Both the position numbers and the translations under genes were made by a program. Below are positions 1 through 11,901 of a stretch of DNA of 30,013 bases, piece after piece. Position 1 is the first letter of the stretch. Each line of letters starts with the position of its first letter. Under the pieces are notes generated by a model. That model was not told the DNA's origin. It saw only the letters and a list, made by a program, of their open reading frames with translations, and made no database searches. Source of the DNA: Paramacrobiotus richtersi (lineage: Eukaryota; Tardigrada; Eutardigrada; Parachela; Macrobiotidae); contig JAQGAU010000361.1 of assembly GCA_034698045.1 (NCBI GenBank), positions 1 to 30,013 of the forward strand, read 5' to 3'.

Positions 1-1756
1 CCGTCTTGCGGAGGTGCATATGGTAAGAAATACAATAATCGAATGGGTAACATAATCCATAAGTTTTTTTTTGGGTGCGGAATTGATCATTTTTAGCAAA
101 CAAGGATCTACATTCTTAATATGCGGAAGGCATTTTTTCCCATCAGCGGGCGCCGCTGTTTACAGTCAGTGCGGCAGTACAAACAGTCGGCTGACCAATG
201 GTGCTTAATGGACGGGCTGGCCCCAGATGTGGGCGCTCGCATGTCGCTTAATCATTGGTTTCCGATTTCATAAATGTACACAAACTTCCGCTGCTCCAGT
301 GTAAACAGACTTAATGGCTTAAGCAAGAAACAAAGCGCTTCCGCCGTTATACCAGACTAATCGATTAGGGGAAAATGAGCATGCGGGCGGTTACGCGCCC
401 GGCTTGTGCTAAATTGGCCGCGATCTTTTCCATTTATGTGCCGGTTGTATTTTTATGGCTTCCTGTTTCTCTTTGGTTAAATGTACTGGGAAGTTAGAAA
501 AATAATAAACATAGCACTTCAGTGAAAGTATGAAGTGCAAATATCGCATGGTTGCGATCTGCAGCACTATTGCATATGGTATCAAACGGGAGTCGCTTGA
601 ATTCATCCAGCGCAGAGGACGCTTGCTAATTTGCATGGAAGAGGCAAATCTTCCTTTCAATGACGTTACAAATAAAGCGACATCACAAGGAACAAAATGC
701 GATGTGCTGCATGGGAAAAAATTAGCTTTACGCACGAGTATTCTGAATTTCTGAGTACTTACATTATGTATGTAAAGCAGTATCAGCATTAAAGGGGAGT
801 ATATTACTGTCCCAATGCAGTTGCCAGTTACTGCAGATTATAACAATACTTAGCGGGGATCCCGGTTACATCTATAGAGCCTTAGAAGCCGGAGAGTCGA
901 CGTGATTTTGTGTGTCCGAGTAAATCGTAAATAATGCAAATCCCTTTTTTCCAGTGGCGCGATTCTTTTCTAAAGGTTACTACCATCACCTGGTCAGATC
1001 TATTATCGCTGGAAGAACTGAAGGAGGGTTAGGTTTTTTACTGAGTAAAGCGAGCGAAATCCCATATAGTACTCTCTCAACAAAATCTTCGCAGGGTCTT
1101 TATCAAGTTAAATAATACTGAAGTGTCTTTATATGACACGAATAGTTTTGATCCGATTGAGGAGCGGCTTTTTGTGGAACATGCATCCTTGATATCGCCG
1201 ATATATTCGAGTAGAGAGCCGTTACTCCACCGCCTCTGCGGATGCTGTACAAGGATTCCGACCGTAGGAAATTAGGAATGGAGCTTTTGTGCGAAAGAAT
1301 TGATCGTTGCTGTATTTACCGTAAGCTCAGGTAAAGAGGTAAGAAAAAAAAATAACCCCTACGAAATCCTTTCAATGCGTCAAATTTTATGGATTTTTGA
1401 TGTCGTCCTCAACGCTTACTCATTTCTCATCCGCTCGTTAGCTCTTTTTTGCTGCAGAAATGGTGCGCTGTCTTAATCGTCATTTTGCAAACATAAGGAT
1501 CGGTTCGTGAATAGCGCTAGCATTATAAACACTTCTGTAATATCATCTGTAGAAGTCTTCCACGAGCAGAGCAATATGGATTCAAACCTCTAGTTCATCA
1601 GAAAACCACAATCTCAAAAAAAAACAGAACGGACGGACGGAAAAACGGACCTTTAGGTTAACATTTAGTTTTTATTAATAAAAACATGCTGAAATGCACA
1701 ATTTACAAGTTATCCAAGCTGGACAACCTTTTTGCTCCTTCTTCATCCCGTCATTA
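1..1756. other. Intergenic stretch with no recognised gene
   Basis: I see no convincing gene here. Open frames on both strands around 409-789 overlap each other, have no recognisable domain and no paralogue elsewhere in the window. A short GGAC-type tandem run lies near 1630. The last about 85 bases belong to the 3' end of the first GPCR gene, including a possible polyadenylation signal. Confidence 0.5.
1671..1676 (-). terminator. Candidate polyadenylation signal of GPCR gene 1
   Basis: The minus strand reads AATAAA about 80 bases after the stop codon of the GPCR gene that ends at 1757. Position and sequence fit a eukaryotic poly(A) signal. The surrounding DNA is AT-rich, so a chance match is possible. 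Confidence 0.4.
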
Positions 1757-3970
1757 CTATTGATTTGGCATCACACACGTCTCACCATAGATTCTTGGGT
1801 GTGGCCTGTGGTCAAACACTTTTAGCGGGAGACGAATCGTTCCATCTCTTGAATGTTGGCAAGATTTCAGCCTCTTCAAAAGATCGTGAGACGCCGAACG
1901 ATATCCCACCGCATGAATGTAAAACAAAAAGTTGAAAGAATGACCAATATTCGACAGGGTGATTTGTGCGGGAAATATATTCCAGTAGGTTTCAAATGTG
2001 TACCATCCCCCGATGAAACAGGCGATAAATAACACAATTAATAACTCATTAACCACCGTCACGGCTTGCGTTAGCAAGTACGTCGAGGACGATAAGATCA
2101 TCACAAGGTTAAGGTCACCAATGCGGTGTTTACGGGCGCTACTCTTTGCTTGGTCCTTGAACGTTTTTCCACGTTGATGTGCCACGACACTTACTATGAC
2201 ATCCGTCAGAATCAAGATGATGAATATAGCGACGATTTTGGTGACCTACAACAACAGCCATTGCACAACAATCACTGCAACATAGAACGAGTCTAATACC
2301 CGGTAGAAGGTGGTAAAATATCCCCATTGTTTTATCCAGTTGGGATAACCTTCGTCAAAACCTGGAATGTTTCTGTAGACGTCTTCGAAAACTCTCATTT
2401 CAACCCGGGAAAATTGATAATATGCGGCCACTGGGATAAATAAATTCATTATGATCGCCACGATGAATTCCACCGATATTATGGTCCACGCTGTGCTGGC
2501 CTTGGCTTGTCCCCGAAAGCGCAAAGGTCTTGTGACGGCCACGGTACGTTCAATGGCAAATACTGTCAGCGTCCTACACACCAATAAGATCCGTTATGGT
2601 ATACCTGTGTATCGGGCGTCTATACGAACCAGTCAGACATATCCTTGGACACAAGAGTGATGAACTGAATCATCCCACTGAGAAGGTTGTATGTCCAGTT
2701 TCTCCTCATCAGCTTGCGATTCACAACGGTGACATATCGCGGAACCTGGGACCACCTGTCACAAAAATCAGGGAATAAAGAGGGAATACAACTTTTGTAC
2801 TGGAAGGCCTTACATGTGAATAAGGTCACAAAGACAGATAACCGTTAGATAAACAGTAGCGCTCTTTTTGTCTTTCTGTGATATAAAGACGATCGTGCTC
2901 ATCACATTCCCTATGGTGGATGCAACGAGCAGAACTGGGGATAGAACTGCGTAAAACAGAACCGTCGAGCTTCGTGATAATACTGTTGCTGCGTGGAACG
3001 GCCATGTTCGGGATGAGTTGACGCCGCAATGGTCGATATATCTGGATGGCTGACAGAACTGTGCATTAAGACCTTGCACGATTTCCTGTAATCCGCCATC
3101 CATGTCGTTCCACCAGTCGCAAACTCTCGAAGATACCGTTGCCGAGTGCGTGGTTCCGGGGTCCGAACAAAACTTATCCGAATAGCTGTAGAGTACGTTT
3201 AGCGCCTCGAGCTGTGGACAACCATTGAAATCTGGATGCAGCCTGCTAACGAAATAGTCGGTGGAGTTCTCTGCATCGCAGTTGGTGCCTTTGAATGTCC
3301 GTGCCGTAAGTTCGTGTGTGTAGTTGTTCCATTTGCAAAGATACATGTAGGCGACCTAATAACAACAGCGAGAGTAAATTAACCCAACTGTTACGGAAGT
3401 TAAAAAAGTTCTATGAGCGCAGCTCATGTTCTTTTCAGTTTATAACGTGCAGCATTAGTTACATTACGAATTATTCTAATCCTCTGAAAAACTGTTAAGA
3501 AGCAGATTAACTAAAGCAACGAGTTACGGAATGAGCGTTTTGTTTAATTATTTTTGCTGCTTTGAATAGCCGTAGATACGCACCTCTTTTGGTAATCCGC
3601 CAGTTTGACTAAACTGGACTTCGGGAAATTTGTGGCAAAACGCTCGATGCATTTCAATGTTGGCCTGATTAGGATACGCAGCCGTCCGCCACCATTCACA
3701 GGACTTTGCAGCCAATGGATCTTTATCGGTTTTTGCACAGGGGTCTTCTAGTCCAGTTAATAAACAATCGATACTTTCAAGGAACGGGCAGTTTTCCGTA
3801 ATTTTCAATGAAAGTTCAGTGAGATTGCTGCCGGTACAGACACCATTCATGAACGATGTCGTATCATTGTAGTCAGTCATAATCGTTCGGGTTGTAGTCG
3901 TATTCGTCGATATCCATACACCACACAAAAACTGCACGAAATCACTTAAGGAGAATGGAATAGAAGCCAT
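1757..3970 (-). CDS. GPCR gene 1: 7TM receptor with duplicated Cys-WW ectodomain (divergent copy)
   Basis: Five exons on the minus strand: 3970-3584, 3355-2814, 2755-2630, 2573-2300 and 2245-1757, with introns of 228, 58, 56 and 54 nt. All phases join to an open frame of about 605 residues. Exon 1 and the first part of exon 2 encode an extracellular region with two cysteine modules, each containing C-x-W-W. TM1 has a GN motif (STIGNVMSTIVF). TM3 ends in IER in place of DRY, and TM7 has SFNFLFY, an NPxxY variant. It is a rhodopsin-like receptor resembling FMRFamide-receptor or nematode Srw types; the ligand is unknown. It shares exact exon 2, 3 and 4 lengths (542, 126, 274) with the other three copies but is clearly the most diverged in sequence. 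The donor after exon 3 (GTTCGT) is weaker than in the paralogues. It lies last in the minus-strand cluster. Confidence 0.85.
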
Positions 3971-5011
3971 GGAAGAAGTTTTTTTGCTTTGCTATAACGT
4001 GATGCATATTTCCTGAACAGCTGTTAGTTAGTTGTCACTCCGGCTTTTGCCGTCGAACTGCAGCAAACTGGATAACGTTTTCCAGCCGCAGGCGCAAGCT
4101 ATCAGATGAAATAACGTAAACCGCCGGAGGAACCGAGCAGCACTTGCTGATTCACTTTATTCCTCACCGCAGTCTTTTGTTCAGATACATAGATGATAGT
4201 GATATGATATACGAGGTGCCGCATTACCGTAATGCGAAACAGCGGATTCTTATTAAGAGTTATGATTTGCAATAATGCTAATCATAGTCTGGAGTGTCAT
4301 AACTAATTTTGGCGTCTTTTGGAGTGTGGTGTAAGTCTGTAGTTGTTTTGTATAAGGAAATCGGTAAAAGACTGTTTTTAAGGACAGGAGAAACTAGCAG
4401 ATCTACTTGTTTTTTATTTCATCACTTGAGGATGGAAGTTATGCGCGGCAATGTCAGTCTGATTTTGGCAACTGTCCCTTCACGTTCTAATGGGGATGAG
4501 TTTTTTATCTGAATTTTGGAATTTTTAGTGTGTCAACACTGTTTCCGGGCATCTGCCGATTAAACCAAATAATGCTAGATTCATTGCTCAGCGTAATGAA
4601 GGGCACTTGCACGACTGCATATAAAATAGCGAAAAGCAATAAGCAACACTATGGCAAACAAAAAATAAACAAAGAGTGAATATGAGATAACAATTATTAT
4701 CATTTGAGCAGTACTGCCGTCTGTCGTAATGACGGGCACGATGCATTGGACCAGTTTCTGATGGTCTTAACTCTTAAGGTATCCTGTAAATCTGACACGT
4801 TCACCGGCTACACTAGTGCTTTCGCATTGAGAAGGTCGTTTGGCCAGTGGTTCCTGGTCCGTTTCGGGCCGCGATGGAGGAAGCATCAGCAGCTCACATA
4901 CTACTTTCTTTAAATAAATTTGATGTTCATAGTTTTCCAAGGTTGCAGATGGTAACCAATAATAACCACTGTTCATGAAGCGCGATAACATCAGCTAGTG
5001 GCCTCAGCTAG

Positions 5012-5017
5012 TTTATT
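5012..5017 (-). terminator. Candidate polyadenylation signal of GPCR gene 2
   Basis: The minus strand reads AATAAA about 125 bases after the stop codon at 5141. This is a position and motif match only. Confidence 0.3.
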
Positions 5018-5044
5018 CTCCCGGCCGGCTAGTGTACACACCAC

Positions 5045-5059
5045 GGTCCGTCGATATCA
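5045..5059 (-). repeat. GPCR 3'-flank block, copy at gene 2
   Basis: GGTCCGTCGATATCA on the plus strand is a copy of a block found about 85-100 bases after the stop codon of GPCR genes 2, 3 and 4 and at two relic loci. It may be a 3' UTR element or simply retained from recent duplication. Confidence 0.5.
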
Positions 5060-5140
5060 TGAAGAAGCGCTGAGGTCTGCTGTACTTGGTAGCTTGGTAG
5101 AGCCCAGCACAGAACACGTTTCCTTGCGTTGTTGTTTGTA

Positions 5141-7682
5141 TCAAGACGCTGAACTTTGTTCCCGAGTTAGGGAACTGCTGCTCTTATCGCTGTTCAATGG
5201 TCTTAAAGGAATGTGTGGGGCCTGAGGATCCGAAGTTTTGGAATGCCTTAGCCGTTGGATTAAATCACGTGCAGTTGACTGGTACGCTTTCGTACGCGCA
5301 TAGAACAAGAAGTTAAAGGAATGACTAAAGTCCGAGACGACATTTTGTACGTGGAAGATGTTCCAGTAGATGGCGTAGGAATACCAGTCTTTGATTAAGC
5401 AGGCGACAAAGCAGAGCATCAACAGTTCGTTGACCAATGTTAACCCTTGTGTTAAAAGGTACGTTGTTGTGGACAAAATGACCACTACGTTGAGGTCCCC
5501 AATACGACGTTTTCGAGTGCGGTTTTTGAAGGCTTTTTGACGTTGGAACACGGTAACGAGGACGATCACATCGGCCACCATTAGCATAACAAAGACGGTA
5601 ACAATTTTGATATCCTGAAACAAAAATCAACGGTTCATACGGGTGTCAGTAGTTCATCGTACCAGTACTACGGTGACTTCTATGAACACCTGGTTCATAT
5701 TTCTTACGAGTAACGGAAATATTAAATCATACACCTACACGGTATATCAGAGCGCAGTATTCCCACATTCGGATCCATGGAGGAAAAGCGGCATCTAGAG
5801 GCGGTACATCTCGGTACACGAATTCAAAAATTCTCGTCTCCGTTCTCGTCAACTGGTAATACCACGCAAGAGGTTCAATCAAGTAGATCACACCCACTGC
5901 TGCAAGAATGCATGACACAACCGTGATAGCAGTGGTCGCTTTGGCTTGTCGACTGTGTCGCAGCGGGTAAAGAAGGGCTAGGGATCGTTCGATGCAGAAT
6001 ACCGTTAGACTCCTTCGAAAAGAAAACAGCGACTGAATGGCTGGATTCAGATACAGGAATGCAAAAAAGGAAAGCATTACCAGTCGGACATATCTTTAGA
6101 GACCAGAAGGCCGAGCAGGATAATGCCACCAAGAGAGTCGTACGCAGCATTCATCCGAAGATTTTGGCGATTAGTCGTGGCAATATACCGCGGAATTTGA
6201 AACCACCTGTGGATAACAGTGGAACGCAATGCAAAAATGTTGCGCAGTGCGAAAAAGTTTGTTTTCCTTTATTGGTTATGTTCATAACATGCCTTACATG
6301 TGTAGAAAGTCGAAGACACAGATGGCCATCAGGTAAATAATCGCACTCCGCTTGTCCTTCTGACTGGCGAAGATTATCAAACTAAACACATTTCCCAAGG
6401 TACATACCACCAGTAGAATGGGAAACGCAATAATGAATACAGGTGCGGTTGGGGTTTTGGCCAGCACACTCGCCGCATGAAAATACCACGAATGTGATGC
6501 ATTATCTCCACAGCGATTAACATAGACGGACGCCTCACAGAATGCCAGATTTAAATTTCGTATAATTTCCTCCAGCTTTCCGTCCATATCATTCCACCAT
6601 CCGCATACCCGGTCTGCAAGAGGATCCGTGTTCTTCGTACCATGGGCGGAACACAGAACGCTTGTGCGAACATAAACAGAGGTCAATGCTTGCAGTTCCT
6701 GACAGCCGTTTTTTTCTGGATTCAGCTGGCTCACAAAGTGTGTGGTGTTTGACTCCAGATCGCAGTCAGCACCTTCAAACGTCCGAGGCGAGTATTCTTT
6801 GGTATACTCGTTCCATTTGCAGAGGTACAAATAGGCAGCCTGACAAAACAAGGATAGTAGAGGTACAATGAGGGTTATATACGCTTTCCAGGATCTCGAA
6901 TCCTTCAAATAGTCTTTGTTGTCGCTAATTCTTTGCGACCGGGATTAAAGGCAGCGTTAGGCGGTATTCAGAATCGTACGTTTATTACCTCGACCGCAGT
7001 GCTAGTGCTGCGGCCAGGGTGTATAGCAAAACGTTCTTACTTGGGCTATCCCTAGTTTACACTTCTCCTGAAAGCTTTCCGAAGCAGAATGATTTCTGCA
7101 GTGTAATGCCAAAGAGGCGAACTTCCTTGAACACGTTCTAAGATTCCCGAAAACTGTTCACGGAAATGAAAGCGATCCAGATTGATCACTATTCCAAATG
7201 CGCAGTTTTTCTTTTACATGAGTACGACCTATACTTCTACTACAAAATAATACACTGGAAAAATGGTCTCCCATTGTAATTTTTGCTTGTGCTCGTACCT
7301 CGTAACTTTTGTTTTAAGCTCTCACCTGTTTCGGCATGCCGCCAGTTTGGTTAAACAGTAGATTTGGGAATTGTGGACAAAATGTCTGATACATATCAAG
7401 ATTAGGATACTGTGCATTTTGCCACCACTGGCAGAACTCGGCCGCTAATGGATCGGTATATGCCATAGAGCATGGCTTTTCCATGCCCCCAAGTAGACTG
7501 TCCGTACTCTGGATAAACTGGCAATGCGCTGTGAATGTCGATACTACGTCCGAAGTAACGTTAACTGCACACATTGGACTTATCAATTGGAGAATACTGT
7601 CGGCTGGGATTGCATTCTTTTCAAATACGATGGTGCAGAGAAACTGGATAAATTCGATCAATTTAAAGGGTACATTTGCCAT
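5141..7682 (-). CDS. GPCR gene 2: 7TM receptor with duplicated Cys-WW ectodomain
   Basis: Exons on the minus strand are 7682-7326, 6839-6298, 6206-6081, 6012-5739 and 5614-5141, giving about 590 residues. Introns are 486, 91, 68 and 124 nt. The ectodomain has two six-Cys modules: C16, C38, C54, C71, C84, C102 and C126, C145, C165, C182, C198, C220. C-x-W-W starts at C84 and C198, and TDPLA precedes each. TM1 is about 253-276 with G268-N269. The TM3 end is E350-R351, followed by YPLR in loop 2. TM7 holds N534-F-L-F-Y538. No Cys lies at the top of TM3 or in loop 2, and TM6 lacks CWxP, so it is an atypical class-A-like receptor. The ATG is chosen because MA(N/S/Y)(V/I)PF is shared by all four copies. 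The C-tail is Ser-rich. Ligand and G protein are unknown. Confidence 0.87.
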
Positions 7683-7800
7683 TTCACCTGGAAAATATCG
7701 TATTTAACGAGCTGTCTACGTACATTTTTAGATGGATTAGCTCGCGCTGTCCATGCGTTTACAATGTACCACATGAAGGCAAATAAATACTAGCACAACA

Positions 7801-7816
7801 GGCGCCGGAAGGAATA
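7801..7816 (-). promoter_or_regulatory. GPCR upstream block, degenerate copy
   Basis: GGCGCCGGAAGGAATA is a degenerate form of the GATGCCTGAAGGAA block, 119 bases before the ATG of GPCR gene 2. It is followed by the same run of conserved segments as in genes 3 and 4. A promoter role is inferred from its fixed position. Confidence 0.4.
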
Positions 7817-8490
7817 TAGCAAGTACTTTTTCCGTACGCATTTTACCGGCAAAACCTGATTTTTATCGATGCGCAACGTTTGCCGCGTGCGTTAACGACT
7901 TCTGGACGGGAATGGAAAGCTTGCAGTACGATCAGAAAACAGTTAATTATATGACCACTGATTTTCGCGTTTTCTCCAATTCCTATATGATTCATAGTAC
8001 AGTTTTCCCATTCTACCCACATGCTGCTCCATAATGCGATGTGACGCACTGTTGCGAATCGCGATTTGCATCTATATTACTTCATACACTTTTCCGTCAG
8101 ACAGGTTCCACGTAATTGAATGAGGTAAAAAAAATAACAAAATATGCAGTGAACAATACTATAACAAACAGAAGAGTTTAGTCTTCACAACGTTACTTAG
8201 ACATTGGTCGCTCTTAGCGACACAGGTAGTGTCCTGAAAGTTTTCTACTTCTGCCAGGTAACTCCGCGCTTCCCTAAGATATGGAATGTAGGCTACAGTG
8301 GATGCCCAACGCAGTCACGCAGGAAGCATCAACAGCCCGCGTAACTATTATTATTTCCTTATACATGCAATTCATAATCTGTTATCAATAGTTTTGTAAA
8401 GCTGCAGATGCTGTCGAAGAAGGTCGAATATCCTAGGTCAAATCAGCATACGGCATTTGCCCATTCAGTCAAGTAGTCGGTAGAGAACGC

Positions 8491-8512
8491 GGTCCGCTAA
8501 TTTCACACAGAG
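8491..8512 (-). repeat. GPCR 3'-flank block, copy at gene 3
   Basis: GGTCCGCTAATTTCACACAG on the plus strand starts about 90 bases beyond the stop codon of GPCR gene 3. It matches the GGTCCGCTGATATCACAGAG consensus with a few changes. Confidence 0.5.
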
Positions 8513-8580
8513 ATGTTAAGGTCTGTTACTCGGTAACTTGGCATACACTAGTCAGGAAGTGTTTCCTCGGCTCGTTTGTT

Positions 8581-10806
8581 TTATAACGACGTTGAATTTT
8601 GTCCATGGTTCATGGAACTGCTTTCCTTGACGCTGTCGAACAGTCTTAGTCTTAGAGGAATGCGGGCGACCAAAGTATCCGTGGTTGTGCAAACCTTCAA
8701 CCTTGCCAACAAATTCTTGGCCGCCAAACGGTAGGTTTTCGCATGGGCGTAGAACAAAAAGTTGAAGGAATGACTGACGCCTGACAAGACATTTTGCACA
8801 TGGAAGATGTTCCAGTAGATGGCATACGAATACCAGTCTTTGATCAAACAGGCCACAAACGAGATTACCAGCAGCTCATTCACCAATGATAATCCTTGCG
8901 TTAACAGGTAAGTTGTTGTGGACAAGATGATCACTACGTTAAGGTCATCTACAGGACGTTTTCGCGTACTGCTTTTGAATGCTCGTTGACGTTTGTACAC
9001 GGTGACCAGGACGATCATATCGGCCACCATTAGAATAACAAAGACAGCGACGATTTTGATATCCTAAAACGAAATGGTTTGCAAATACAGTCGGATGTTG
9101 TGTTGATAATGTAACGGAGGAATTCGCTGCTAACATATGCTTACGCGGTATATCACAGCGCAATACTCCCACATTCGTATCCCTTGTGGAAATGCGGCAT
9201 CCAAAGGTGGAACATCGCGGTACATGAGTTCGAAAACTCTTGTCTCCACTCTGACTAATTGGAAATACCACGCGATAGGTTCGATCACGTTGATCATAAC
9301 CACTGGGACGAGAATGCATAACACAATCGTTAAAGCAGTGCTCGCTTTGGCTTGCCGGCTGTGACGAAGTGGGTAAAGAAGGGCAAGGGAGCGTTCAACG
9401 GAAAACACCGTCAGAATCCTTCGAAAAAAAACCTGGATTGGAGGCAGATAATTAGGATACAGGATGTTAACAGCCTGCACATTACCAGTCGGACATATCT
9501 TTAGAAATCATCAGATTAAGCTTGATGAGGCCACCGAGAGAGTTGTATGCACTATTCATCCGAAGATTTCTGTGATCAACCGTGGCAATGTACCGTGGAA
9601 TTTGAAACCACCTACGAACAATAATATAATATTGAACGCCTAGTTAAGCCTAGTTTGCAGTAGTGAGCGAAAAAGTTTCAGTAAGTAACAGTTTCCTTAT
9701 TGAGCGTGCTGACGACATACGGTGAATAAGTCATACATGTATATAAGGTCACAGACGCAAATAGTCATCAGATAAATAATCGCACTCCTCTTGTCCTTCT
9801 GATTGGCAAAGATTATCAAACTAAACACATTTCCCAAGGTACATGCCACTAGCAGAATGGGAAACGCAATAATGAATACAGGTGCGGTTGGGGCTTTGGC
9901 CAGCACACTGGCCGCATGGAAAAACCACGTGCGTGATGCATTATCCCCACAGCGATTAACATAGATGGATGGTTCGCAGAATGCTAAATTGATGTTCCGG
10001 ATAATTTCCTGCTGTTTCCCGTCTATATCATTCCACCAGCGACACACCCGTTCCGTTAGAGAATTCATATACTTGGCATCATGGCTGGAACACAGCAGAT
10101 TTGTGCGAGTATAAATGGAAGTCAGTGCTTGTAGTTCTTGACAGCTATTCCTTTCTGGGTTGAGCTTGGTGACGAAGTTTGTGGTGTTTGACTCCTCATC
10201 GCAGTCGGCACCTTCGAACGTTCGAGGCGAGTATTCATTGGTATACTTATCCCATTTACAGAGATACAGATAGGCAACCTGAAGAAGCAACGACGGCACA
10301 TCAGTCATTGATACTTAGTAATGTAGTTATGCAGTTTACTGCTGCTCTTCTTTTTCACGCGCGAAAGGTACACAGCAAAAGAATAAATGGCTATGCGGTT
10401 CTACAATCTTTAGCTATGCATTCATACATATTTTGAAGATTTTGGCTCCCACCTGCTTCGGCATTCCTCCGGTTTGGTTAAACTGCAAATTTGGAAATTT
10501 TGGACAAAATGTCTGATACATATCAACATTAGGATACCGTGCATTTTGCCACCACTGACAGAACTCGGCCGCTAATGGATCACTATATGCCATAGAACAT
10601 GGCTTCTCCAAACCCCCTAGGAGGCTGTCCGTACTCTGGAGAAACTGACAATGGGCTGTGAATTTGGATGCACCGTCAACAAACCCAGAACATATTGGAC
10701 TGATGAATTTAGTAGTATTGTCGTTCGGGACTGTGTTCTTCCCGAACACGATGGCGCTACACAGAAACTGAATAAATTCGGTCAGACTAAAAGGAACATA
10801 GGCCAT
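8581..10806 (-). CDS. GPCR gene 3: 7TM receptor with duplicated Cys-WW ectodomain
   Basis: Exons on the minus strand are 10806-10453, 10278-9737, 9611-9486, 9418-9145 and 9063-8581, giving about 592 residues in one open frame. The two Cys-WW modules, TM1 with GNVFSLIIF, TM3 ending in VER, loop 2 YPLRHSRQAK and TM7 SFNFLFYAHA are all present. It is very similar to gene 2 and gene 4. The exon 2 donor reads GTATGA as in gene 4, whereas genes 1 and 2 use GTAAGG, which supports a closer relation of genes 3 and 4. In module 2 the TDPLA motif has become NSLTE, yet the cysteines and WW are kept. Directly upstream on the minus strand is IR-A, so IR-A and gene 3 form one IR-then-GPCR unit. Expected location is the plasma membrane; ligand unknown. 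Confidence 0.87.
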
Positions 10807-10960
10807 TTCAACGGGGAAAATATCGCACGCAAAAAGCTGTCCATATAACGTTTTAGATCAATTAAGATTTTCCAACGTTTTAGGAAAAAAAGTTTGCGTT
10901 TTCGTACAGTGTGGTAAAAGGAGAATAATGACAGATATTTACTAGCATTTAAGATCTAGA

Positions 10961-10977
10961 GATGCCTGAAGGAATAA
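10961..10977 (-). promoter_or_regulatory. GPCR upstream block, copy at gene 3
   Basis: GATGCCTGAAGGAATAA lies 155 bases before the ATG of GPCR gene 3. The same block stands before gene 4 (130 bases) and at the ghost locus at 20018. It is a candidate promoter or 5' UTR element. Confidence 0.45.
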
Positions 10978-11199
10978 AGTGGTTCTTTCCTTCTTATTTT
11001 ATCGGCAAAACCTTAGCATCCATCGACAAGTAAGCTTGCGGCCAGCGTTAATTACGACTTCTCAGTGTGAATCTGCAGCTTACGATCTGAAGCGAAAACA
11101 ATTACTTATCGGCTCGGTGCAATTATGAAGCCACCATACGGCTAATTACACAGTTCAGTCAACAAACTTACTTTCACATCTTTCTTGTTTGGCATACAT

Positions 11200-11890
11200 A
11201 TTCGTCGAACTAAACTTGTCTCTGTTAAAATTGTAAAATTTAAAATTTTCATATCACATTGCGGTGTCACTGCTTGTTCCGAAACCAACAGGATCTTGCC
11301 GTCTACTCTGCGAATGATCCAATTATAATGAAAAGTTCTTATTTACGCGGCATCGAGCGGATCCAGGGTACTATATGCTAGTGTTACCGTTTTGCTGTCA
11401 GACGTTCAGTTTTTGACCGATTGGCTTTCTTGCCTGTTAATCTAATACAATCTTAAATATTATATCGGCTAATTACAACTTATTTACGTTTTTAAAAGAA
11501 GAATCGATAAAAGATCGCTGAGAGTATTGCTCTGCAACGAATTACACGAAATAGTTGCTGAAACAGACTGCGAGAACCGGTTGCACAGAGAATTTTTTCC
11601 ATCAACAATTAGCCATAATCAGTCCGAAGAATCATTGTTATTAGTTTAATGGTCTTAATGGTTCATCCTTGTCACAGGTAATTAAATCCGGTGAACACAG
11701 AGTCATGGCGTGCGTATGAAATCAAATGACATTACTATGGTACTTCTCTATCAGCTCCTGCTCATTGACAAATAAAAACAGTCAGTTGTCTACCTAATAG
11801 TCGCCGCGAGTTACTTTACTGGTCACTGCCATCAATTAAAAATCTTCATCGTAGACAGTCACACGTTATTTTTTTTATCAGAATCGTATT
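11200..11890 (-). repeat. Duplicated IR 3'-flank segment (copy 1)
   Basis: This noncoding segment downstream of IR-A aligns by eye along most of its length with 15180-16080 downstream of IR-B, with many indels. Exact shared runs are at 11572/15547 and 11701/15681. Parts also recur at 20300-20760 and about 24040-24200. Edges are approximate. Confidence 0.6.
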
Positions 11891-11901
11891 CCGGTGCTCG
11901 A

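Larger units (their letters stand above)
3971..5140. other. Intergenic region between GPCR genes 1 and 2
   Basis: No gene was recognised. The right part, about 4870-5140, resembles the 3' flank of GPCR gene 3 (about 8310-8580), for example a shared GGAAGCATCA segment and the GGTCCG-GATATC block at 5045. It is therefore duplicated 3' flanking DNA. The open frames here have no domain and no conserved counterpart. The upstream block found before the other GPCRs was not seen before gene 1. Confidence 0.5.
7683..8580. other. Intergenic region between GPCR genes 2 and 3
   Basis: No gene was recognised. The left part (about 7800-7920) is the duplicated GPCR 5' flank, sharing GGCAAAACCT and a GCGTTAA-CGACTTCT segment with the flanks of genes 3 and 4. 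The right part (about 8310-8580) is duplicated GPCR 3' flank. Confidence 0.5.
10807..11901. other. Spacer between GPCR gene 3 and IR-A (duplicated flanks)
   Basis: No gene was recognised. 10961-11090 is GPCR 5' flank. About 11200-11890 is IR 3' flank, closely matched at 15180-16080 downstream of IR-B. Shared landmarks include GAGAACCGGTTGCACAG (11572 and 15547) and AGTCATGGCGTGCGTATG (11701 and 15681). Confidence 0.55.

Noticed and set aside
409-789. Overlapping open frames on both strands
   Set aside because: No domain, no paralogue and no splice context; chance open frames.
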